Part shown: piece by piece, positions 16,212 through 24,354 of the stretch | Position numbering within the stretch: position 1 is the first letter of the stretch | Layout of the letters: each line of letters starts with the position of its first letter | From: Thermoguttaceae bacterium | GTDB lineage: Bacteria > Planctomycetota > Planctomycetia > Pirellulales > Thermoguttaceae | Direction of reading: 5' to 3' | NCBI GenBank assembly: GCA_025062105.1 | Contig: JANXAQ010000125.1 | Location: 1-32,467 of the forward strand | Length of the DNA: 32,467 nt | Notes under the pieces: generated by a model | Told to the model about the DNA's origin: nothing | The model's database searches: none | The model's input: only the letters and a program-made list of their open reading frames with translations | Program-made: the position numbers and the translations under genes

Positions 16212-19052
16212 TTACGGCAGCAATCGGACGGCGGTAAAGCCATGGGCCCGCAGCGGCAATCGAATTCGTCCATTCTGAACAGGTACCGGCTGCTGGTCTC
16301 GTTCCAAAAGGTCGGTTGGAATTGCCTTTTGGAAGCCGACAATGGGTAATTCGATGGGGCCAGAGTGGCCCGCTGTCTCCCAAATCCGGAGGATTATTCC
16401 GCCGGCCTTCGGATCATCGGCCGGTTTCAGGCAGGTGGCCACCGCCCTTCGAGGATCCACCTGAACCGGCGGTAGCCGAAGCCGCTCCGGAAGACCGAAC
16501 GACATCTCTTTGCCCCAGGCACCCTCCGGCTGGGCTGCTTCGGACAACTGCCCCCAGAAGTAACACAGCGGCGTGGCTGCCGAACGGGCAAAGGCCATGG
16601 CCGCCGCTCCGTCGTAACCACCGCTTCTTGCTTGCAAACTATAGCGAATCGTAAACTCCGTCTGCTCATCTTGGTCTTTGGTTACCTCCCGGTAATTCTG
16701 ATCATTGCCGATCGACTCAATCGTGATCGGCTCTAAATCCGTCCGCAGCACAAATGCATCCACTAGGGCCAAGGTAACAGCCAAGCTGTCGGTAAAACAA
16801 TCGACATATTCTTGGACAGCAAACCGCCGGGTGTCGGCCCCAGGCACCAGATCGCCCTGCGGCTGGGTAAAAGGCCGAATCACTGCCCCCGTCGTAGCAA
16901 CCCGCAGGTTGGCCCCTTCGCCCAGCAGAGGAAACACTTGGCAGAAGCGGTTTTCCTTCGTCGTTAGAGGTTTATGCACCTGTAATTCAAAGTCCACCTG
17001 ATCCAATTCAGCATATAGGGTTACATAGGTAGCTAGCTTTATCTCTGCCAATCGTCCGGCGATGCGTAGCCGAGCTAATACCGGTCCTGTGCTGATCACC
17101 TGAACGGCTACATCCTGCAAGGTATGCTCCTGACCGTCGAAATAGACGCTTTGGCAAAGCGAGCGGTGTGGCTGATTTTCTTTGGTCGGCGGGAGCAACT
17201 CCTTGCCCGTCGGCTTGTGAAACAAGCTAGCAAGGCCGCCTGTTTTCCGATCCACCATCGCCCGATAAAAAGGACCTTCCAACTTTTCGGGCGTCGCATG
17301 CACTAAGTTCGCTTGGCGGCTGCCGGAGTCCAAGGGGGCTGAATCGGTAGGGCTGATCTGAGAAATGGATATTTGATTACTATTATCTCGGCCCGAAGCT
17401 TGCAAGCTGACCAGACCAAACTGGTCCAGTGATTTCTGGGCGCCAGATGTAGGTAAACGTCGGCATTGCAATTGACAAAGGCCAAATCCAGCTATCTCCG
17501 GCGACACAAAACATAGTCGGTTTTTTCCATCCCTACCGGGCACTATCTGCACTGGCAGCGGACGGTCGTGGTAGAGCAGCTGGATGTTCTCCGAGTCGTC
17601 CACCTCCAAGCAGACCAAAGCCTTTCTAGGCACACTCAGAGGATTGAATAGCAGCAGTTTCGCAGTGCTTTTCTTTGCCCCCAGGGCCTCCCAGGCCAGT
17701 CGGGTAAGCTTGTCGGCCCGTTGGGAAAGTTCCTCAGCCCACTGACGGCGCAATTGGGCGTTGTGCCGTTGGTTTTCTGGGTTGCTCCCGTTCCAGGCAT
17801 GATCGGAGAGCATGGCCCAGCACCACTCGGCCCGGCGGCGGTCTGACAAACTTTGCTCCGATATCCTCGGATTGCTCAGGGCGGCGATGCTCAGCAGGGC
17901 TTCGGCTGCCAAAATCTGTCGTTGCCCGCTACGCATCTGGGCCGCATACTTGGCCAACGACACCGGCCATAGGTCCCAGGAGTGCCCAAAATCGCCACGG
18001 ATGGTCGGTAGCCAGGGGGTTTTATCCTGTTGCTGCTGGATCTGCTGCCAGAACATGGGAAAGGTGGCATTGAGCAGCTTGGCCTTCCGATCCGGCCGGG
18101 CGTTATACCGGATAATAGCCTCGGCAAACTGCCGGGCCTGCTTCCACGACTGGGGCGAAATATCGCCATGGGTGCCGCTTGCCAATAGCAGCCGGACAGG
18201 ATAAGCCGCTCCTAGTCGCGCATAATGGGCCAGCCACTGTTCTGCGAGCCGGTCCAGAGACTGCAAAAGCTGAGCAGCTTGAGTATAACCGGCTCGGCTG
18301 GAAAGATGAACATCGAGCCAAACCATCACCCGACTGCCGTCCGGCCCCTCGTGGTAAAAGACCGGAGGCACCTTCAACGAATTAAACGTGCTGTCATAGG
18401 CCAAATAAGGTAGTGTCAGGTACTTAATACCGCAGCCAGCTAGTAGCGTGGCATGGCCCCAAGGCAACGAAGGTAGCTCAATATGGTGGGCACAGTCGAT
18501 TTTCGGAAGCGCCCAATCTCGTTCCAGACGTCGGGCAGGATAAAATGTCCGCAGCAGCCCTTCGACATCCTGAAAGGCCCACAGCGAATTGCACAAGTAA
18601 GGACTGACATACAACCGGCCCTCCCGGATCCGCTGGATCAGCTCCTGCCTGCGCTGGGGGTATTTCTCTACAAAACAAAGCACCTCCTGGGTAACGGCGG
18701 CGTTGTAGCGATTCTGATTCTCCGGTGCCTGATGATCAGTTCGGGTCATTTCGTCCAGATGCGCCCGAACAATATCGGCAAACGCCTGGCGAGTCTGCGT
18801 TTCCGTCAGCCCCCAGGTGTAGTCGGGGCAGTTATCGTTCGCTAGGAAAATCGTCCAGGAGGTTTTGCCGGCTTTGGCCTCTTCGGCACCAAGAGAACTG
18901 TTGCCCATTAACGCACTCAGCAATAAACTGTCCGCCCCGCATAAGCTTACCATCCAGCAAATCCACCAAAAGCCTCTCATCCTGCTACCCGAAACCGGCT
19001 CCGACTGAACCGGAGCCAGAGAAGTCCAGCAAATCCGCCAAAAGCCTTTCAT
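16212..19052 (-). CDS. GH38-like glycoside hydrolase with atypical catalytic region
   Basis: The 946-residue exported protein has the order of an alpha-mannosidase-like (GH38/DUF5054) protein: an N-terminal deacetylase-like barrel with WALPKIDCAHHIELPSLPWGH (about 180-200), LAGCGIKYLTLPYLA (204-218), GPDGSRVMVWLDVH (236-249), a helical middle domain with GDFGHSWDLWP and AEWCWAMLSDHAW, and a C-terminal beta-sandwich with RKTGGLASLFHKPTGKEL. The usual first zinc motif H-x-D is replaced by ANDNCPDYTW (71-80), so activity is uncertain. The start region is duplicated: 19052 (MKGFWRICW) and 18980 (MRGFWWICW) are two in-frame ATGs. The first has the better GGGAG spacing, while the second gives the more ordinary signal peptide. 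The gene starts 40 bp upstream of the propeller gene's start (same strand). Confidence 0.72.
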   Translation of the reverse strand: MKGFWRICWTSLAPVQSEPVSGSRMRGFWWICWMVSLCGADSLLLSALMGNSSLGAEEAKAGKTSWTIFLANDNCPDYTWGLTETQTRQAFADIVRAHLDEMTRTDHQAPENQNRYNAAVTQEVLCFVEKYPQRRQELIQRIREGRLYVSPYLCNSLWAFQDVEGLLRTFYPARRLERDWALPKIDCAHHIELPSLPWGHATLLAGCGIKYLTLPYLAYDSTFNSLKVPPVFYHEGPDGSRVMVWLDVHLSSRAGYTQAAQLLQSLDRLAEQWLAHYARLGAAYPVRLLLASGTHGDISPQSWKQARQFAEAIIRYNARPDRKAKLLNATFPMFWQQIQQQQDKTPWLPTIRGDFGHSWDLWPVSLAKYAAQMRSGQRQILAAEALLSIAALSNPRISEQSLSDRRRAEWCWAMLSDHAWNGSNPENQRHNAQLRRQWAEELSQRADKLTRLAWEALGAKKSTAKLLLFNPLSVPRKALVCLEVDDSENIQLLYHDRPLPVQIVPGRDGKNRLCFVSPEIAGFGLCQLQCRRLPTSGAQKSLDQFGLVSLQASGRDNSNQISISQISPTDSAPLDSGSRQANLVHATPEKLEGPFYRAMVDRKTGGLASLFHKPTGKELLPPTKENQPHRSLCQSVYFDGQEHTLQDVAVQVISTGPVLARLRIAGRLAEIKLATYVTLYAELDQVDFELQVHKPLTTKENRFCQVFPLLGEGANLRVATTGAVIRPFTQPQGDLVPGADTRRFAVQEYVDCFTDSLAVTLALVDAFVLRTDLEPITIESIGNDQNYREVTKDQDEQTEFTIRYSLQARSGGYDGAAAMAFARSAATPLCYFWGQLSEAAQPEGAWGKEMSFGLPERLRLPPVQVDPRRAVATCLKPADDPKAGGIILRIWETAGHSGPIELPIVGFQKAIPTDLLERDQQPVPVQNGRIRLPLRAHGFTAVRLLP

Positions 19053-19062
19053 CCTCCTACTG
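18946..19062 (-). repeat. Direct duplication of the start region of the GH38-like gene
   Basis: Two copies of a roughly 35-bp block (GTAG-AGG-ATG followed by about 26 bases) lie 72 bp apart, at about 19026-19060 and 18954-18988. They differ at a few positions. Each contains a ribosome binding site, an ATG and nine codons, all in frame. Confidence 0.75.
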
Positions 19063-19311
19063 CTCCCTGGGTTCCATTGAACTTCTTAATGTAGCATTTC
19101 TGTAGGGCATCCGTCAGCTCTTGTTGTCACGGCTCGCAAACAAACAGGCCCAACTTGAGCAACGATGCTCGCACGGCCAATTACCCTCGGCAATCCCTAG
19201 TTGGCTACGGGTGATTGAGCGGTGGAGATGGTCAATTTTGCCAGTTTTTTCGCATTTTGCTAATTCCTGTAATTTCTCAAAACTTCCTCTTTATCGGAGG
19301 AGGTGGGATAG

Positions 19312-19380
19312 AACCGGAACCGTTCCGGTTAGGCTGTTGTGCAGCGGCTCCCAGCCAGTGCTTCGGGATGCCCAACAGCC
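19312..19380. other. Palindromic cluster, possible structured RNA or operator
   Basis: A perfect palindrome AACCGGAAC-c-GTTCCGGTT (19312-19330) is followed at once by AGGCTGTTG (19331-19339), whose inverse CAACAGCCT closes at 19372-19380 around a GC-rich loop that itself can pair (GGCTCC...). Both stems would be stable in RNA. I recognise no Rfam family. Confidence 0.45.
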
Positions 19381-19527
19381 TAAGCTGTTGAAAGGCCATA
19401 GGTTGGAGGAGCAATTTTGGTGGACTGCTCGGCTGGGGCGTAAGAAGTTGGAAATGGCCTTTGGGGATGGCTGGGCCAATTGGCTTCAGTCCATAGCTTT
19501 CCCCCTGAAGAGGAATTTTTTTCAGAA

Positions 19528-19568
19528 AATCCACAGTAATTCTCCACAAATCCACAGTAATTCACCAC
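19528..19568. repeat. Two tandem 20-bp repeats, 21-bp period
   Basis: Units AATCCACAGTAATTCTCCAC and the same with one change are spaced two helical turns apart. They lie between two minus-strand genes, about 475 bp upstream of the GH38-like start, and could be a pair of operator sites. Confidence 0.5.
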
Positions 19569-19882
19569 TTTTCGCATCTGAAGTTGAACACTAAGACTTT
19601 CAAGAACTAATCGGGCTTTTCACCTAGACTTCGCTTAAAAAGATCAGAAAATGCAACATTTGTAGGACTGAGCAGTTCCGTTAGTTGTTCAGAAGTATAT
19701 ACCATTTGGTGATCTTCAGCCACTTGGAGCAGTACAATTGGGGTCCACTGGCTGGGCTGGGGCTGGGATCATGACTAAGAGGCCTTTTATTCTGCGTATT
19801 CTGTTTACCGGTCATTACCAGCCCTGATGTTTTTCGCAAGAAGTTGGATGTTTACAGGCCATAGCACTGCGTGGGGGGGCAG

Positions 19883-22756
19883 TTATTTTCGGCGGATGGT
19901 CAGCACGGCATGGAGGCCGTCTTCCAGGAAGGTGAGTTCTGCAGTAAGGCCGGCGAACTCTTTTAGCAGGGCGTCCAGGGCGCTACCGGCAGCAGGAGCG
20001 GCGGCCTGCCGAGGAGCGGCTGCCGAACCATGGACCGAACAAACCACTTCCGGTCGGTCAGACAAAGGTTCATATCGGCCGCCGTCCGGACAGTACAGAT
20101 ACATCCCATACAGGCGCTGGGCCATCTGCAGTACTTCTTCGGGTTTCGGCGTTTGGCCGAGGGCGGCCAAGGCCCGAGCTGCCGAAGAAAGCATCGGAAG
20201 ATTATTCAAGCAGGCTCGGCGTCCACTTTCGGCCCAGCCGAGCTGAAAGTCGGCCAATACCTGATTCCAGTTTTCTGGCCGGATCCGCACCATGCCGTGG
20301 GCCACCGGCGCATCCGAAGTGGGTGTTTTGGGGGCAGCTCCTAGGAGTCCGGGAGTTTTTTGCGATGGCCCCCTCTGGCCAACAGCTCCTACAGTTCCCA
20401 TCGTCTGGCCCTGAGCAAGCGCATTTCCCGAGGAGGCCATTTGGCCGGAAGCCAACTGTAAAAGGTCTTCCAAAATCTCCGGTTTGCTGGCCACATACAA
20501 GCCCGAACCGATCCGGGCCAGGTAAAGGCGCCATTTGATCGGCCCAATCCCGATGCTGAAAACCCGCATCGGCGTCTGGGTACCTTTTAAAGGAGTTTTG
20601 TAAAAGTCCGGAGCGGGGAAAAAGAAGTCCCCGCCGCCCGCCCGACCCAATTGGGCTAAAAGCTTGTCTAACTTGTCCAAAAATTCATCTACAATCTCCG
20701 TCTTTTGGACCGGCAAGGCGATATAGGTCGGAGCATTCAGAGCGGCGGCCAAAAAGCCAAAAGGAAAAAATTCCAACATATCCGCTGCCGATCTGTTCCG
20801 TGCTTGCCACCGAAATTCCGATAGCAGAAGACCAAATGCCTCCATCGTGTTGAAGTCGAACATTGGTTGGGCGTCGCAGATGTGCAGACTGATCTGATTG
20901 CCCAAGCCGTCCATCAAAAACCGCCGTACATCCTCTGCCGTAATCGTCGAAGGCTTTTCCAGGCCAGACCGCGGCAACACCAAAATCTCTCGGAGCATCC
21001 AAGGTAACACGTCCTCCTTTGTCTGTTCAAAGATCTTTTTGTCCAGCCGGAAAGCAATGCTAAAGATGGTTCGCTTCGGCAAGGGCAGTGGCTCCAAGTT
21101 CTCTGGTTCTCCGCCCAAGAGGCGTGCCAGGCCGGTATAAATCGAATTATCAATCAGTGGCAAAATCAACGTTTCCAGCCGATATTGGGTTTTATCTACT
21201 TTGATGCGCAGCACGATCGGATCGAAAAATTGCCGCCAGTAGTCGTCGTATTCATCGACAAAACGTTTATATTGGTCGGCTTCCTGGTCGGTAACCCGTT
21301 CCAGGGGGATGTCCAGGCAGGGAACCATTTCCAAGGCCCGGCCATGATGGGAACAGACACCGGTTAGGCCGTCAGGAGCCAGAGAATAGGTTCCGCCGCA
21401 GGGACAACAGAAGACCTGTTCCGCTTCGGTGCGGGTTTCTACCTTGGTCCGTGGGCTGGTAAAAGCCGCCGGTGCACAGCCGCCATCCACCAAATCCTGA
21501 AGCGACTGCGGTTTTTTGCCGTATTGGGTCTGATACAGCATGGCGGCATGACCGATCATGCGCAGATGATTGTAGCAGATCATGCGGCGAGCTTCGGTCA
21601 GTTTCACCTGAGGGCCGATCATCCGACGGATAAAAGGATCCGAGAGATATACAAAGCCATCCTCCCTGGGATCGCCCCGTTGCATCAGGGTACGGATGTA
21701 CTTAAACTCAGCGGTTTCACCCAGGCGGGGCATTTGGGGATCGCCGGCAATAGCCCGAAGCACCCGCTCCAAAGCCAGCTTGGAATTGCTCCGGACATGC
21801 AAATTGGGCTTCGGATAAGCGGAGAAGACATGAACGGTTCTGTCGGGCGTCGTAATGCTGGTATATGAGATGCCTTCGATTTGTCCGATGCTGCGTACGG
21901 CATCCGGTCGGGACTTTTCTGCCGCTGTCAAAAAGCTGTCCATCCTGGCCTGGAAAACCTGAGGCTGCTTGAGTAAAAACAGCAGGGTGATGTCTGTCCC
22001 TTCCCGGAAGTAGAGGTCGTTGCCGGTAATGGCTACTTGTTCAACCACCAGGTCGTAAAACGGTCTGGTTAGCGGATCGGTCTGGACGGCAAGTTGTTGT
22101 TGGATGCGTTGTCGGCTCCGTTGGGATTGGGCTGACTTGACCGCCTGCACAAACACATGGTCTCCCAGCCGATCCAGAGCCTCTAAAACCTCTAGCATTT
22201 TGTTAACGGAAGAAAACTCCACCAGGTATTGGTCTGCCGGCACACACAGCGATAGGGGGGAAACGTCCGGCTTTTTGCCCAGCGTCAATTGCTGGGCGAG
22301 CATTTTTTCCCAAGGATGGCTTTTCACCTGGGGGCCGTGGATTTCGGCAATAGGGACTTGGTTTTCTGCCGGGTTGGCCAATCGGGCGGGATCGAACTGC
22401 CGCTCACCCACCAGGGTATCCATTTGGAGACTTTCCTGGATGGCATGGGCGGCGCTGAAAAGGGCCAGCAAGTCAACCTCCCGGCGAAGGGCCTCCCGCC
22501 GGGCAGTAAGCTGCCACAGTTCGATCTTTTTCCCCTCCTGACGGGCTAATTGCCAAACCACATACTGCAGATACACATCCCAAGGATGGAGTAATAATTG
22601 TTCTCGGGCTTCTTCGTAGGTCCAGGCATAACGGGAACGTGGAAGCTGCACCGTCTGTTCTGTCGCTGCCGCTTGGCAGAGCACGTCTGCCAACACAGCC
22701 GCCGTTAGCACTCCGGCCGATAGAAATCCACCTAGGCAAAAGTTTACTCGCTTCAC
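19883..22756 (-). CDS. Large secreted planctomycete protein with pilin-like segment and paired Cys motifs
   Basis: The 957-residue protein starts with a signal peptide (about 1-30). I do not recognise a named family. A segment at about 388-425 (RRMICYNHLRMIGHAAMLYQ then a YGKKPQSLQDLVDGG pattern) resembles the N-terminal helix and following loop of type II pseudopilin-like domains, which in planctomycetes read 'C..NLR.IG.A...Y...G..P..L.DLV'. It is followed by a small Cys motif C-P-C-G-G-x-Y...C-x-H-H-G (451-472). A second copy of that motif, C-P-D-G-G-x-Y...C-x-V-H-G, lies near 895-915. A glycine/alanine-rich linker (about 790-840) separates the halves. The GTG at 22756 has a perfect AAGGAGG site 7 bases upstream. 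Function unknown; likely envelope-located. Confidence 0.75.
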   Translation of the reverse strand: MKRVNFCLGGFLSAGVLTAAVLADVLCQAAATEQTVQLPRSRYAWTYEEAREQLLLHPWDVYLQYVVWQLARQEGKKIELWQLTARREALRREVDLLALFSAAHAIQESLQMDTLVGERQFDPARLANPAENQVPIAEIHGPQVKSHPWEKMLAQQLTLGKKPDVSPLSLCVPADQYLVEFSSVNKMLEVLEALDRLGDHVFVQAVKSAQSQRSRQRIQQQLAVQTDPLTRPFYDLVVEQVAITGNDLYFREGTDITLLFLLKQPQVFQARMDSFLTAAEKSRPDAVRSIGQIEGISYTSITTPDRTVHVFSAYPKPNLHVRSNSKLALERVLRAIAGDPQMPRLGETAEFKYIRTLMQRGDPREDGFVYLSDPFIRRMIGPQVKLTEARRMICYNHLRMIGHAAMLYQTQYGKKPQSLQDLVDGGCAPAAFTSPRTKVETRTEAEQVFCCPCGGTYSLAPDGLTGVCSHHGRALEMVPCLDIPLERVTDQEADQYKRFVDEYDDYWRQFFDPIVLRIKVDKTQYRLETLILPLIDNSIYTGLARLLGGEPENLEPLPLPKRTIFSIAFRLDKKIFEQTKEDVLPWMLREILVLPRSGLEKPSTITAEDVRRFLMDGLGNQISLHICDAQPMFDFNTMEAFGLLLSEFRWQARNRSAADMLEFFPFGFLAAALNAPTYIALPVQKTEIVDEFLDKLDKLLAQLGRAGGGDFFFPAPDFYKTPLKGTQTPMRVFSIGIGPIKWRLYLARIGSGLYVASKPEILEDLLQLASGQMASSGNALAQGQTMGTVGAVGQRGPSQKTPGLLGAAPKTPTSDAPVAHGMVRIRPENWNQVLADFQLGWAESGRRACLNNLPMLSSAARALAALGQTPKPEEVLQMAQRLYGMYLYCPDGGRYEPLSDRPEVVCSVHGSAAAPRQAAAPAAGSALDALLKEFAGLTAELTFLEDGLHAVLTIRRK

Positions 22757-22951
22757 GGAATAGCCTCCTTAAATCAGACTGGGAAAAGGAAGAGAAAAAA
22801 ACGTGCAAACCAACCTTCCGATAAGAGTGTCTTAGAAGTTGGCCCAGGAGTATATACCCCAACGAAGAAGGACTGCACTACCAAAGTAGGCCTGGGAAGA
22901 CTGTTCCTTTTAGCACCAAGGTTGGCCATAATTCCATGGATATATTTTAAG
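22757..22951. other. Intergenic, upstream of the 957-residue protein gene
   Basis: No gene recognised. The M2 element begins at 22952. The remainder presumably carries the promoter of the minus-strand gene. Confidence 0.5.
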
Positions 22952-23103
22952 CTCGACTTTTGCCATTTTTAGCCTCATCCTAGAAGAGGAAAGTTCTAAC
23001 TTCTTGTAACTATTGGACTTAGGTAATTTGGTGTGGTGAGCAAAAGGAGGTTTCGTCGTAACTTCTGGAGGCAAAAGCAGTTAGGGAAAATGGCAAAGTC
23101 GAG
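22952..23103 (+). mobile_element. M2 element copy b
   Basis: Intact M2 copy of 152 bp, CTCGACTTTTGCC to GGCAAAGTCGAG. It is flanked by TTAAG at 22947-22951 and TTAAG at 23104-23108, a perfect 5-bp duplication. The right copy of the duplication overlaps the first bases of M1 copy F, so this M2 landed on the end of that M1. Confidence 0.88.
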
Positions 23104-23106
23104 TTA

Positions 23107-23301
23107 AGGAACCTCTGCAAAATCCTGAACGTATAGTGAACTATGTGAACTTTCGGCTCTCTAGCCGGTTCATTCTCCTATCGGGACATCTACTATTATC
23201 TATGGGGTGCTAGGAATGCTAGCAGCCGTATATGTTGTGTTAGAGAGAGGACCAGAAAAAATGGTATAAAAATATCCCTTTCCAATTATGCAGACGTTCC
23301 C
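23107..23301 (-). mobile_element. M1 element copy F
   Basis: Inverse-orientation M1 copy with both ends. It is flanked by TTA at 23104-23106 and TTA at 23302-23304. It is adjoined on the left by M2-b and on the right by a decayed M1 copy. Confidence 0.85.
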
Positions 23302-23304
23302 TTA

Positions 23305-23443
23305 ATACTATTTTTGGCTTTCAATGCCTTTAATCCAATAGCAGGACCCCATAGATAGTAGTTGTTCGAGTAGGGGAATCGAACGGTTATAAAATCAAAG
23401 TTCATATAGTTTCGTATATGTTCGGTAGTTTTCTTAGGTTTCC
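23305..23443 (+). mobile_element. M1 element copy G, decayed
   Basis: Recognisable M1 interior (CATAGATAGTAGTTGTTCG, ATAAAATCAAAGTTCATA) and a worn right end ending in GGTTTCC. The left end is lost. Confidence 0.6.
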
Positions 23444-23448
23444 TTTCA

Positions 23449-23600
23449 CTCGACTTTTGCCATTTTTGTAACTTCTTTTATTTCAAGGACTTAGGTTTTG
23501 GCGACTTTTTATTCAGTAAATTACCTAAGTCCAAGATTTTCAAAGGGTTTAGAACATCAAACGGAGCCTGTACCCCGGGAATTGGCAAAACAGGAGTCTC
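23449..23600 (-). mobile_element. M2 element copy c, decayed
   Basis: Starts with a perfect CTCGACTTTTGCCATTTTT end. The interior is diverged but keeps the TTACCTAAGTCC and TTTCAA...GGTTTAGAAC pattern of M2. The right end (AATTGGCAAAACAGGAG) is worn. Confidence 0.6.
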
Positions 23601-23606
23601 GGTGTA

Positions 23607-23752
23607 CTCGACTTTTTGCAGTGGAGGCTTCTGCCGAAGGGAGACGGGTCTAACTCCTTGTAAAGCTTCCAGTTAGGAAATTAAGTACGCAAAAGGACAA
23701 GATTTCGCCATAATAACGCCAGACAAAAAGCACGTTAGGCAAAATGGCAAAA
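23607..23752 (+). mobile_element. M2 element copy j, decayed
   Basis: CTCGACTTTTTGC at the left and AAAATGGCAAAAAGT at the right enclose about 145 bp with the TAACTCCTTGTAA and TTAGGAAATTAAG marks of M2. The right terminal bases are lost. Confidence 0.6.
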
Positions 23753-23768
23753 AGTTACGCTCAGTTAT

Positions 23769-23916
23769 CTCGACTTTTGCCATTTTTAGCCTCCCCCTGG
23801 AAGAGGAATGTTCTAACTCCTTGAAACTATTAGACTTAGGAAATTGAATGAACAAAAGAGGCCTTCATCGTAACTCCTGGAAGCAAAAGGAGTTAGAAAA
23901 ATTGGCAAAAGTCGAG
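23769..23916 (+). mobile_element. M2 element copy d
   Basis: Intact M2 copy of 148 bp with perfect terminal inverted repeats. It is flanked by GTTAT at 23764-23768 and GTTAT at 23917-23921, a perfect 5-bp duplication. Confidence 0.9.
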
Positions 23917-23941
23917 GTTATTGCCCTCTGAGAAAAGCGAA

Positions 23942-24053
23942 GGCTCTGTTGAAATGTTGTCCGTAGTCTGGGAATGGTTTTCTTCATGCTACTGGGTTTT
24001 GCTTTAGTTTCAGTGGGTTTAATCCTCGGACCGCAAACGGTTTCAACAGAGCC
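23942..24053. mobile_element. 112-bp element with GGCTCTGTTGAAA ends
   Basis: Perfect 13-bp inverted ends GGCTCTGTTGAAA/TTTCAACAGAGCC around a non-coding interior. Ends of this type occur on several IS families, so this is probably an internally deleted IS (MITE). Only one copy was seen. Confidence 0.65.
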
Positions 24054-24131
24054 AAAAGCGAACTGTTAACCAGCCTATCCGATCATTCGGATTTGTCAAT
24101 CCGGGGAGGAAATTGAGGTATTCTTATTCAG

Positions 24132-24279
24132 CTCGACTTTTGGTTTTTCGGGCCTCCTGCTGATGGAAGAATGTTTTCAGTCCTTGTACTCATTGGAGTC
24201 AGGAGATTCGGTGAACAAAAAGGAGATTCGCTGGGACTCCGGGAAGCAAATCCCGTTCGGAAAAATGGCAAAAGTCGAG
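24132..24279 (+). mobile_element. M2 element copy e
   Basis: 148-bp copy with left end CTCGACTTTTGG and right end AAATGGCAAAAGTCGAG. Flanks TTCAG and CTTAG share three of five bases, so this is an older insertion. It lies 76 bp beyond the stop of the trypsin-like protease gene. Confidence 0.78.
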
Positions 24280-24354
24280 CTTAGCGTTTCCTATAGAAGA
24301 GTTTCTTTCAGGCGGGGCCGGAGCTTTTCTGCGAAAGGCTGGACTGGCCGATGG

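Larger units (their letters stand above)
19053..19882. other. Long intergenic region with palindromes, no gene
   Basis: 830 bp between two minus-strand genes. No frame with a good start signal was found. It holds a palindromic cluster (19312-19380) and a tandem 20-bp repeat (19528-19568), both described separately. The part nearest 19053 presumably carries the promoter of the GH38-like gene. Confidence 0.5.

Noticed and set aside
19312-19450. SRP RNA, RNase P RNA or tmRNA
   Set aside because: None of the conserved cores of these RNAs is present, although the region has strong stems.
22952-24279. Possible CRISPR array because of many similar repeats
   Set aside because: The repeated units are 150-190 bp elements with inverted ends and target duplications, not short direct repeats with unique spacers.
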